A stretch of DNA of 6,959 nt. Source: LH-M37 sp965602855. GTDB lineage: Bacteria; Pseudomonadota; Gammaproteobacteria; SZUA-229. The position numbers and the translations under genes were made by a program. The notes under the pieces were generated by a model, which saw only the letters and a list, made by a program, of their open reading frames with translations, was not told the origin of the DNA and ran no database searches. The DNA lies in contig CBFCZV010000068.1 of assembly GCA_965602855.1 (NCBI GenBank), positions 1 through 6,959 of the forward strand, read 5' to 3'. Positions 1 to 5,442 of this stretch are shown here, piece by piece; positions within the stretch are counted from its first letter, which is position 1; every line of letters begins with the position of its first letter.

Positions 1-81
1 GAAAATAAAATAGTAAATAATTAATAACAATGCACAAATTATGTTAATGTCGCGCCTTCACTAAATCACAGGAAAGCACTC

Positions 82-504
82 ATGGCTAAAGCACCAGCAA
101 AAAGCAATAAGAAAACACCCGTTAAAAAGAAAAAAGTAGCTACAAAAAAACCAGTTAAAAAAGCTGTAAAAAAAGCTGTAAAAAAAGCAGCAGGCAAGAA
201 AAACTCCGCAGCAGCTGCAAACCGTAAAACTGCAGAAAAAAAACGCGCAGTATTGGCCGATAAACTACGTGCTGATCTGAAAGCGACTAAAGACACACTA
301 AAAGCAGTAAAAGATTCAGCCAAAGCTGAAATTGCTGTTTTGAAGGATCAGCTTAAATCTGCACAGAAACGTGAAGCTGAATTAATGACGATTGGTGAGA
401 AAAAGGTCAAGGCAATGATTGCTGCTGGTGAGAAGTGGGAAAAACTGCAAATGGCTAAATTGAAGAAAATGACTAAGAAAGTTAAAACCAGTAAAAAGAA
501 ATAA
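82..504 (+). CDS. Histone H1-like lysine/alanine-rich DNA-binding protein
   Basis: A 140-residue, extremely basic protein built almost wholly from Lys and Ala, with no Cys, Phe or Tyr and a single Trp (W119). Residues 1-42 form a disordered-looking K/A/P tail like the C-terminal tail of eukaryotic histone H1, including three exact VKKA units (residues 25-36). Residues about 50-128 are rich in Leu, Ala and charged residues with heptad-like spacing (L58, L62, L66, L73, L87, L91), suggesting a coiled coil or long helix. A short Lys-rich tail ends the chain. Such proteins bind DNA non-specifically and help compact the nucleoid; AlgP-type and Hc1-type proteins are relatives in style rather than proven homologues. 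The ATG is preceded by AGGAAAG at 70-76 with good spacing. The gene appears to stand alone. The nucleoid role is inferred from composition, which also makes homology searches unreliable; an RNA-binding or ribosome-associated role is possible. Confidence 0.8.
   Translation: MAKAPAKSNKKTPVKKKKVATKKPVKKAVKKAVKKAAGKKNSAAAANRKTAEKKRAVLADKLRADLKATKDTLKAVKDSAKAEIAVLKDQLKSAQKREAELMTIGEKKVKAMIAAGEKWEKLQMAKLKKMTKKVKTSKKK
154..189 (+). repeat. Three 12-bp tandem repeats coding for VKKA
   Basis: Three head-to-tail 12-bp units (154-165, 166-177, 178-189) of the form GTAAAAAAAGCT. Unit 1 has T instead of A at its third base and unit 3 ends in A instead of T. Each unit encodes Val-Lys-Lys-Ala. Because the unit is a multiple of three, gain or loss of a copy would change tail length without shifting the frame. 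Confidence 0.85.
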
Positions 505-519
505 CCCCCCCCCATATCA

Positions 520-549
520 TACAGGGCATAAAATAAATTATGCCCTGTA
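520..549 (+). terminator. Strong hairpin after the H1-like gene, possible terminator
   Basis: A perfect 12-bp stem (520-531 with 538-549) closes a 6-nt loop, AATAAA. It lies 16 bp after the stop codon of the H1-like gene. The following bases lack a proper T-run, so it is not a textbook intrinsic terminator. It could terminate weakly, or act as a 3' stabiliser or processing signal for the short abundant-type mRNA upstream. No T-run follows on the other strand either. Confidence 0.5.
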
Positions 550-559
550 AGGTATACAT

Positions 560-587
560 TTGACATTTCAAAGCTAGTAGTTATTCT
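560..587 (+). promoter_or_regulatory. Candidate sigma70 promoter for the porin gene
   Basis: A perfect -35 hexamer TTGACA (560-565) is followed by a 16-bp spacer and TATTCT (582-587, 4 of 6 matches to TATAAT). Transcription would start near 594, leaving a leader of about 59 nt before the porin ATG. The position directly after the hairpin of the upstream gene fits an independent transcription unit. Confidence 0.55.
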
Positions 588-652
588 CAGTTAATGGATA
601 TTTACTTATTCAGTTTCTCAATCTATTTCCACAAGATTTAAAAGGTATCTAA

Positions 653-1633
653 ATGCGTGCTAAATATAATAAACTTTCGTTAAGTCTGCTGTTAAGCTGC
701 TTAATACCCGGTATAGCAGCTGCTGAAGCACAGCTATTTGGTAAAGCCAATCTTTCTGTTGCTGTGCTTAATGATGATGTAGGCGACTCTACCTCTGTAG
801 ACAGTCATTCGTCTCGCGTTGGCATAAAAGGCGATATAGTGACCAAAGGCAGTCTGGAAATTGGGTATCGTTTTGTCTGGCAAGTTGATATGTCTGATGA
901 AGCCAAAGCCTCAGATGATCACATCAAATCACGTGAGCAATACATCAGCCTGAAAGATAACTGGGGTGAGGTTCGTATTGGTCGTCACGATACGCCGTAT
1001 AAGAAAGCAGGCAAAAAGAGTGTTGAGTTTTTCAGTGATAGCTATGCTGACTGGAACAACATCATAACCAAAATTCATGATCAACGTGCCGATAGCTCGT
1101 TGTCTTATTACAATACTCTTGACTCTATCAAACTAAGCGCCATGTACGCTGCAGGTGAAGACACCCCGGCTGGCAATAACGCAGGTAAAATTGTCAGTGT
1201 AGCAGCAGAAATGAAAGTTGATGATCTGGCCTTTGCTCTGGCATTTCAGGACATAGATTCCACAAGCTTAGACACTATTGACGCGGGCACTGCCACCAAA
1301 TTTGTCGTTGGTTATACTCTAGGTAAAACCAAGTTAGGAATAGCTGCTGAAAATATTGATCCTGATAATGGTTCGAGCACTATAAACACTATGTTCAGCG
1401 CTAAGCACCAGCTGGATGATAGCAACACTGTTAAATTCACCTTAGGCATTGCAGAAGCCCTTGTAGGCTCTAGCGACCCTACAATGATTGCATTGGGTAT
1501 AGATCACAAACTCAACGATAGCGCATCCGTGTTTGCTTATTGGGCTGATGGTTCTGATGGTGGCTTAGATGCCGATGCTGGCCTGGTCGGTGATTCAACA
1601 GTGATAGCAGCGGGCGTTATTGTTAAGTTCTAA
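653..1633 (+). CDS. Outer-membrane general porin (Gram-negative porin family)
   Basis: A 326-residue precursor of a trimeric-type beta-barrel porin for passive diffusion of small hydrophilic solutes. It has a Sec signal peptide: basic start, hydrophobic core about residues 8-20, and an AAA motif at 22-24, so cleavage is likely after A24. The mature N-terminus (QLFGKANLSVAVL) is the usual first porin strand. Residues 55-115 carry the best family match: RVGIKGD, GYRFVWQVD, then QYISLKDNWGEVRIGR followed by Pro, which leads into the L3 constriction loop (about 113-130). The chain then alternates amphipathic strands and Asp/Ser-rich loops. It ends VIVKF; the terminal Phe is the signal recognised by the BAM insertion machinery. 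Length is normal for a 16-strand porin. The loops are rich in Asp, but pore selectivity cannot be read from this. A weak Shine-Dalgarno, AAAGGT (641-646), precedes the ATG. Substrate specificity is unknown. Confidence 0.92.
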   Translation: MRAKYNKLSLSLLLSCLIPGIAAAEAQLFGKANLSVAVLNDDVGDSTSVDSHSSRVGIKGDIVTKGSLEIGYRFVWQVDMSDEAKASDDHIKSREQYISLKDNWGEVRIGRHDTPYKKAGKKSVEFFSDSYADWNNIITKIHDQRADSSLSYYNTLDSIKLSAMYAAGEDTPAGNNAGKIVSVAAEMKVDDLAFALAFQDIDSTSLDTIDAGTATKFVVGYTLGKTKLGIAAENIDPDNGSSTINTMFSAKHQLDDSNTVKFTLGIAEALVGSSDPTMIALGIDHKLNDSASVFAYWADGSDGGLDADAGLVGDSTVIAAGVIVKF

Positions 1634-1641
1634 AATATCAC

Positions 1642-1686
1642 AGTGCATTTCAGTCGAAAGAGTAAACTGACTGGAATGCACTTTTT
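1642..1686 (+). terminator. Intrinsic terminator of the porin gene, shared with the convergent operon
   Basis: A 14-bp stem (1642-1655 with 1669-1682, one G-U wobble) and a 13-nt loop are followed by TTTTT (1682-1686), a classic Rho-independent terminator 8 bp after the porin stop. The T-run overlaps the stop codon of the minus-strand isomerase gene (1685-1687). Read on the minus strand, the same stem is followed by a partly T-rich stretch (GTGATATTTTA), so it may also end the convergent operon, less efficiently. Confidence 0.85.
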
Positions 1687-2716
1687 AATGTTTAATAGCG
1701 TCCAACTCACCCGGTTTAAAAACTCCCTGCTCAGTAATAATCGCCGTCACCAGTTCTGCGGGTGAGACATCAAAGGCCGGATTCATTGCTTCTGATCCGG
1801 GAGAACTGATCAGTACATTTTCTAATTTTCCTTCCGCATTGGGTCCTGATTGATAAAGCACTTCATCCTGATGTCTTTGTTCTATGGGGATATCCTTACC
1901 TGAGGCACAGTCAACATCGATGGTTGATGTTGGCGCAGCCACATAAAAAGGAATGCCGTAATATTTTGCTGCAATGGCTTTTTCCAGCGTGCCGATTTTA
2001 TTGGCGACATCACCATTGGCTGCAATTCTGTCAGAGCCGACGATCATCATGTCTATTTTTCCCTGCGACATCAGATGTGCACCCGCATTATCTGGAATGA
2101 TGACGTGCGGTACATCCTCATTTTTTAATTCCCAAGCGGTCAGACGTGCTCCCTGTCCTCTTGGTCTGGTTTCATCGGCATAAACAAAAATATTTTTGCC
2201 ACTACGGTGCGCGGCATAGACTGGTGACAGTGCTGAGCCGTAATCGACAAATGCTAACCAGCCAGCATTACAGTGCGTCTCGATGTTCCAGCCGTCCTTG
2301 ATTAAATCATTGCCCAGCTCGCCAATTTTTTTACAGGACTCGGCATCTTCATCGGCTATTTTTTGCGCCTCAATAACGGCCTGTTCTATTGAAATCTGGC
2401 CTGCACGGTAAACGCGTTCAGTGGCATAAAATAAATTCTGTGCGGTGGGACGTGTGTTTTCAATTTCCAGGCGTGCATTGTTGACGAATTCAGCATCATT
2501 ATTGCCTTCGACAAAGGCCTGTGCCATGGCATAAGCGGCCGTCGCACCAATGGCACCCGCACCCCTGACAATCATGGTCGAGATCACCATGCAGGTTTCT
2601 TTATAATTTTCTGCTCTGAATATTTTGAACTCGAATGGCAATAAATTCTGCTCGATAAGACAGACCGTATTGCCTTCCATCCACACCGTTCGATAATCTT
2701 TACCTTCAACTTTCAT
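1685..2716 (-). CDS. mtnA: S-methyl-5-thioribose-1-phosphate / 5-deoxyribose-1-phosphate isomerase (MtnA/DrdI type)
   Basis: A 343-residue enzyme of the MtnA/eIF2B-alpha-like isomerase family, full length for the group. It converts 5-methylthioribose-1-phosphate (or 5-deoxyribose-1-phosphate) to the matching 1-phosphoketose in the cytoplasm. Visible motifs in order: the YRTVW start (8-12), VRGAGAIG (50-57, where most MtnA have RGAPAIG), TRPTAQNLF (88-96), THCNAGWLA (147-155) with the expected catalytic Cys149, ETRPRGQGARLTAWEL (182-197), GSDRIAANGDVANKIGT (227-243) with the expected catalytic Asp229, and a normal C-terminal NPAFDVSP block (312-319). It overlaps the upstream aldolase/dehydrogenase gene by one base (TAATG). 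Its Shine-Dalgarno, GAGAGGG (2724-2730), lies inside the end of that gene, which indicates translational coupling. No methionine-salvage dehydratase or enolase is adjacent, so a DHAP-shunt or 5-deoxyribose disposal role is more likely than the full methionine cycle. Ribose-1,5-bisphosphate isomerase is the main alternative, but the TRPTAQNL and RPRGQGARLTAWEL blocks favour MtnA. Confidence 0.9.
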   Translation of the reverse strand: MKVEGKDYRTVWMEGNTVCLIEQNLLPFEFKIFRAENYKETCMVISTMIVRGAGAIGATAAYAMAQAFVEGNNDAEFVNNARLEIENTRPTAQNLFYATERVYRAGQISIEQAVIEAQKIADEDAESCKKIGELGNDLIKDGWNIETHCNAGWLAFVDYGSALSPVYAAHRSGKNIFVYADETRPRGQGARLTAWELKNEDVPHVIIPDNAGAHLMSQGKIDMMIVGSDRIAANGDVANKIGTLEKAIAAKYYGIPFYVAAPTSTIDVDCASGKDIPIEQRHQDEVLYQSGPNAEGKLENVLISSPGSEAMNPAFDVSPAELVTAIITEQGVFKPGELDAIKH

Positions 2717-4680
2717 TAAATCACCCTCTCATTGCCGCCATCGACTGGCACCTGTGAACCCGTTGTCTTTGCGAATGCTTCACCCGCCATGGCACAGGTC
2801 ATTTCTGCAACATTTTTTGAAGTTACTTCCGCATGTAACACATTATTCGCTTTGTATTCTTCCACGCTTACACCATAACTTTTGGCTCGACCTTCCAGCA
2901 TCTCGTCTGACCACACGGCAGTATCGAAAACAGCATTGGGGTGAATGGTGTTAACTCGAATATTATCTTTGCCAAGCTCAAAAGCTGCAACACGGGCGAG
3001 TTGTGTAAGCCCAGCTTTTGCCGCCGAATAAGCACTGGCACCCGGCCCCGGAGCAGGTACATTTTTTGAAGCGATAATGACAATGGCAGGATCAATGCCG
3101 TGGCGCAGATAAGGGATACAATATTTCATCAATCGTTGGTGACTGGTCAGGTTTATATCCATACTCAACTGCCAGGTGTCATCGCTCATGTCTTCGATAT
3201 TCTCATTTGCGGTAAACACACCAGCATTGGTGACCAGTATATCCAGCCCACCAAAACGTCTAACCGTTTCTTCAACCGAGCATTTCAGCACGGCATCATC
3301 ACTGACATCACAAACGATTTCCAGAACCTCATTTCTGCCGAACATACCTTCAATGGCAGGATCGATATCAAGCGCAGCAACCGCAGCCCCTTTTTCAAGC
3401 AGCGCCTCAACACAGGCCTTACCAATGCCACTAGCCGCACCGGTGACCAGTGCAATTTTTCCCTGAAATTCAGGACTACTGTTGCTTTTATTTAACTTGG
3501 CCTGCTCCAGCTCCCAGTATTCCATCTCAAATAAATCATTTTCAGGCAATGCCTTCCAACCGCCCAGTTGCTCAGCCGTCTGGATAGCTTTTATCGTATG
3601 GCGGCTAATATCTGAAATGATGTAGGCTTCTTTCAGGCTGGTGCCAAATGAAATCAGACCCTGGTTTTTCCAGACTGCCCATCTTGGCGCATGATCGAGA
3701 CAGACCTGCTGGTCGTTCGCATTTTTATCAAAGTAAGCCTGATAAGACGCAGAATAATTTTCTATTTGAATATCATCGTCAATAATCAACGGCAACTGTT
3801 TAGTACGAATAATATGATCAGGCGTTAATGGCCCACGGCTGGCAATAGCATCAACATTATCCATACTTGAAAATGAACCGGCCTCTGCGCTGCAATCAGC
3901 CAAAGCATAAACAGCCGAGCCTCTTAAGGTAGAAACATTTTGTCTTACGGTTGCGAGTGACAACAAATCCAGCTCGGCATTATTATCGATACTCGCTACT
4001 GAAAATGTTAGTGCTGAAATATAATCTTCTGCACGGGAAACAATCTCAATCATTTTCTCATAACTGGATTTAGCATCATCATCGAAGGTGAATACACCAT
4101 GATTCATTAAGATCATGCCATCATATTGTGCCCAGTCGATGTCCTTTGTTAAATCATAAATTGCTTTTGCCAGCACAAAGCCCGGCATCACATAAGGCAC
4201 TATAAGAATTTTATCGCCATAGATTTCCCTGATTTTGTCTTCACCATCCGGCGTATTAGTAATAGTAACGACAGCATCCGCATGGGTGTGATCAACAAAC
4301 TTGAAAGGAATAATTGCGTGTAGCACGGCCTCAACTGAAGGATTGGGCGCATAAGGATTGGTCATCGCAGCCCTTTGCATCGATACCATATCAGAGTCGC
4401 TAAGCTGCTCTAACCCAGCCATGTGCTGCAATATATTTAGCTTAACGGGTGCGAAGCCTTCAGCCTCAATATCACCCAGATCCCAGCCACTGCCTTTGAC
4501 ATATAGAATTTCTTCATCATGACCAAAAAGATCTTTTTCGGTGATTTTTACCGAGGTATTACCACCACCATGGAGTACCAGATCAGGGTTTTGCCCCAGC
4601 AACCGTGAGGAATACACTCTAAGCTGCAAAAGATTATCTGTTATTTTATTAACACTAGTATCCGACCAAAGGCTTTTCAT
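2716..4680 (-). CDS. Bifunctional class II aldolase / short-chain dehydrogenase
   Basis: A 654-residue fusion. Residues about 10-225 form a zinc class II (AraD/FucA/RhaD-like) aldolase: phosphate-binding GGGNTS (38-43), KGSG (62-65), SVEAVLHA (115-122) with the likely acid/base Glu117, and zinc ligands His131, His133 (HTHAD) and His194 (NHG). Residues 226-404 form a connecting region containing TPDHIIRTK (286-294). Residues about 405-654 are a complete SDR: TGAASGIG (413-420), Asp438 after the second strand (favours NAD over NADP), NAG (485-487), Asn510, Ser538, and Tyr551/Lys555 (YSAAK). The aldolase should cleave a ketose-1-phosphate to DHAP plus an aldehyde, and the dehydrogenase should act on a small aldehyde or alcohol. 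The architecture matches the family annotated as rhamnulose-1-phosphate aldolase/dehydrogenase. However, the coupled MtnA-type isomerase points to 5-methylthioribulose- or 5-deoxyribulose-1-phosphate as substrate. The ATG at 4680-4678 has only a weak Shine-Dalgarno. It is the first gene of the operon. Confidence 0.92.
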   Translation of the reverse strand: MKSLWSDTSVNKITDNLLQLRVYSSRLLGQNPDLVLHGGGNTSVKITEKDLFGHDEEILYVKGSGWDLGDIEAEGFAPVKLNILQHMAGLEQLSDSDMVSMQRAAMTNPYAPNPSVEAVLHAIIPFKFVDHTHADAVVTITNTPDGEDKIREIYGDKILIVPYVMPGFVLAKAIYDLTKDIDWAQYDGMILMNHGVFTFDDDAKSSYEKMIEIVSRAEDYISALTFSVASIDNNAELDLLSLATVRQNVSTLRGSAVYALADCSAEAGSFSSMDNVDAIASRGPLTPDHIIRTKQLPLIIDDDIQIENYSASYQAYFDKNANDQQVCLDHAPRWAVWKNQGLISFGTSLKEAYIISDISRHTIKAIQTAEQLGGWKALPENDLFEMEYWELEQAKLNKSNSSPEFQGKIALVTGAASGIGKACVEALLEKGAAVAALDIDPAIEGMFGRNEVLEIVCDVSDDAVLKCSVEETVRRFGGLDILVTNAGVFTANENIEDMSDDTWQLSMDINLTSHQRLMKYCIPYLRHGIDPAIVIIASKNVPAPGPGASAYSAAKAGLTQLARVAAFELGKDNIRVNTIHPNAVFDTAVWSDEMLEGRAKSYGVSVEEYKANNVLHAEVTSKNVAEMTCAMAGEAFAKTTGSQVPVDGGNERVI

Positions 4681-4713
4681 AATTCACAGGCATATTGATA
4701 AAAAGAGCATAAT

Positions 4714-4742
4714 TTTAAAGGGAATTTAACGCCCGTTGTGAA
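4714..4742 (-). promoter_or_regulatory. Candidate promoter of the aldolase/isomerase operon
   Basis: On the minus strand, TTCACA (4742-4737, 5 of 6 matches to -35) is followed by a 17-bp spacer and TTTAAA (4719-4714, 4 of 6 to -10). TAAAAT two bases on is an alternative -10 with a 19-bp spacer. An A/T-rich stretch just upstream (4743-4760) could serve as an UP element. The spacer holds a short palindrome, AACGCCCGTT (4728-4737), too short to call an operator. The leader would be only about 25-30 nt, leaving no room for a riboswitch. Confidence 0.35.
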
Positions 4743-4765
4743 CTATTTTTTATTTATCATAATGA

Positions 4766-4793
4766 TTGACATTCCCATCTAGATTCTTATTCT
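4766..4793 (+). promoter_or_regulatory. Candidate sigma70 promoter for the membrane-protein gene
   Basis: A perfect TTGACA (4766-4771), a 16-bp spacer and TATTCT (4788-4793) form a good sigma70 promoter. Transcription would begin near 4800, about 75 nt before the ATG at 4875. Hexamers and spacer length are identical to those of the candidate porin promoter at 560-587. Confidence 0.55.
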
Positions 4794-4807
4794 TGTAAAT
4801 ACAAATC

Positions 4808-4874
4808 AGTCAATCTGACTCGCCCATAAACACGGACGTTGGCTCGAAGAGTCAGCACCCTCAGGAGGTGCGTC
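4808..4874 (+). promoter_or_regulatory. Structured 5' leader covering the Shine-Dalgarno
   Basis: The leader contains several competing complementary segments. TGACT (4816-4820) can pair with AGTCA (4808-4812). The slightly longer CTGACTC (4815-4821) can instead pair with GAGTCAG (4849-4855), and GAGTC there can also pair with GGCTC (4841-4845, one G-U) across a GAA loop. A last hairpin pairs GCACC (4855-4859) with GGTGC (4867-4871), burying the end of the AGGAGGT Shine-Dalgarno (4863-4869). The arrangement could let translation depend on leader folding. It matches no riboswitch class I can recognise, and pairings were found by eye without energy calculation. Confidence 0.4.
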
Positions 4875-5378
4875 ATGTTAAGAAGACTATACTTTTTATT
4901 TCCCGACGAAAAACATGCCCAAAATGTTGCCCATCAATTAGGCTTTCGAAAAATCCCAAAGCACAGAATACATGCCATATCTCAGGGCGTGAAACTCACG
5001 ACTTTGCCAGAAGCGACAGAGCGGCAGAAAAACGACACTGTCTCACATATAGAACAATTTGTTTGGAAGACTAATTTACTGCTATTTGCAACAGCATCAG
5101 TCATATTCTTGGTAAGCATATTAAACACAGAGTGGTTTTGGACAACCATAACATTTGCGATAATGTTAACCACCTTTTATGTAGGCAAACAATTTATAGA
5201 ACATATACCCAATGACCATTTAACAGAGTTCACCAACGCACTGGCACACGGTGAAATATTGTTGATGGTTGATGTACCTTTTTATCGTGTAACAGACACA
5301 GTTAGCTTTGTCGAACATCATCACCCGGAAGCAACTCTCGATGGCACAAGCTGGACGATGGATGCATTTGGAATATGA
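4875..5378 (+). CDS. Uncharacterised two-helix membrane protein
   Basis: A 167-residue protein I cannot assign a function. The N-terminal soluble part (residues 1-60; MLRRLYFLFPDEKHAQNV, then KIPKHRIHAIS) looks like a small alpha/beta module, vaguely like the DUF1269/general-stress membrane proteins that start with such a strand. Two hydrophobic helices follow (about 66-83 and 86-104) with a short turn between them (NTEW), so both ends should lie on the same side, probably the cytoplasm. The C-terminal 60 residues return to a soluble fold: GEILLMVDVP (126-135), then VEHHHPEATLDGTSW (146-160) with a three-His cluster, ending in DAFGI. The start at 4875 is chosen because a perfect AGGAGGT lies 5 bases upstream. 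A TTG 36 bases earlier keeps the frame open but would run through that site. The gene is divergent from the aldolase operon and convergent with pgi. The His cluster could bind metal, but nothing proves it. Confidence 0.85.
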   Translation: MLRRLYFLFPDEKHAQNVAHQLGFRKIPKHRIHAISQGVKLTTLPEATERQKNDTVSHIEQFVWKTNLLLFATASVIFLVSILNTEWFWTTITFAIMLTTFYVGKQFIEHIPNDHLTEFTNALAHGEILLMVDVPFYRVTDTVSFVEHHHPEATLDGTSWTMDAFGI

Positions 5379-5420
5379 GTCTAAAATATTTTGAGTTAAC
5401 TGAAATGTCTGCTGCCGATA

Positions 5421-5434
5421 ATACCCGCCGGTAT
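5421..5434. other. Small inverted repeat between convergent genes
   Basis: The 64-bp gap between the membrane-protein gene and pgi contains a 5-bp stem, ATACC/GGTAT, around a CGCC loop. It has no T-run on either strand. It is the only hairpin I see there, so it is at best a weak terminator for the two converging genes. Confidence 0.25.
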
Positions 5435-5442
5435 ATACATTA

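Noticed and set aside
66..323. Minus-strand hydrophobic reading frame opposite the H1-like gene
   Set aside because: Its Phe/Ala/Leu runs are the direct complement of Lys/Ala codons on the other strand; it has no independent ribosome site or recognisable family.
692..703. Possible lipobox (LLSC) in the porin signal peptide
   Set aside because: The position before Ser is Leu, which fits lipoboxes poorly, and a standard AAA cleavage site follows; porins of this family are not lipoproteins.
3100..3495. Plus-strand reading frames opposite the aldolase/dehydrogenase gene
   Set aside because: They lie antisense to a well-supported SDR domain with all catalytic motifs and show no recognisable protein features of their own.
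4030..4653. Reading the aldolase half as MtnB dehydratase of the methionine salvage cycle
   Set aside because: MtnB shares the fold, but it is normally a short stand-alone protein next to mtnC/mtnD. Here the domain is fused to an SDR, as in the DHAP-forming aldolase/dehydrogenase family, and no other methionine-salvage genes are adjacent.
4681..4765. A SAM-type riboswitch before the aldolase/isomerase operon
   Set aside because: The likely leader is only about 25-30 nt, and no conserved riboswitch core or long stem is present.
4839..4874. A 12-codon N-terminal extension of the membrane protein from a TTG
   Set aside because: It would run through the perfect AGGAGGT (4863-4869), which is correctly spaced for the ATG at 4875, and the extension (ARRVSTLRRCV) has no clear place in the protein fold.
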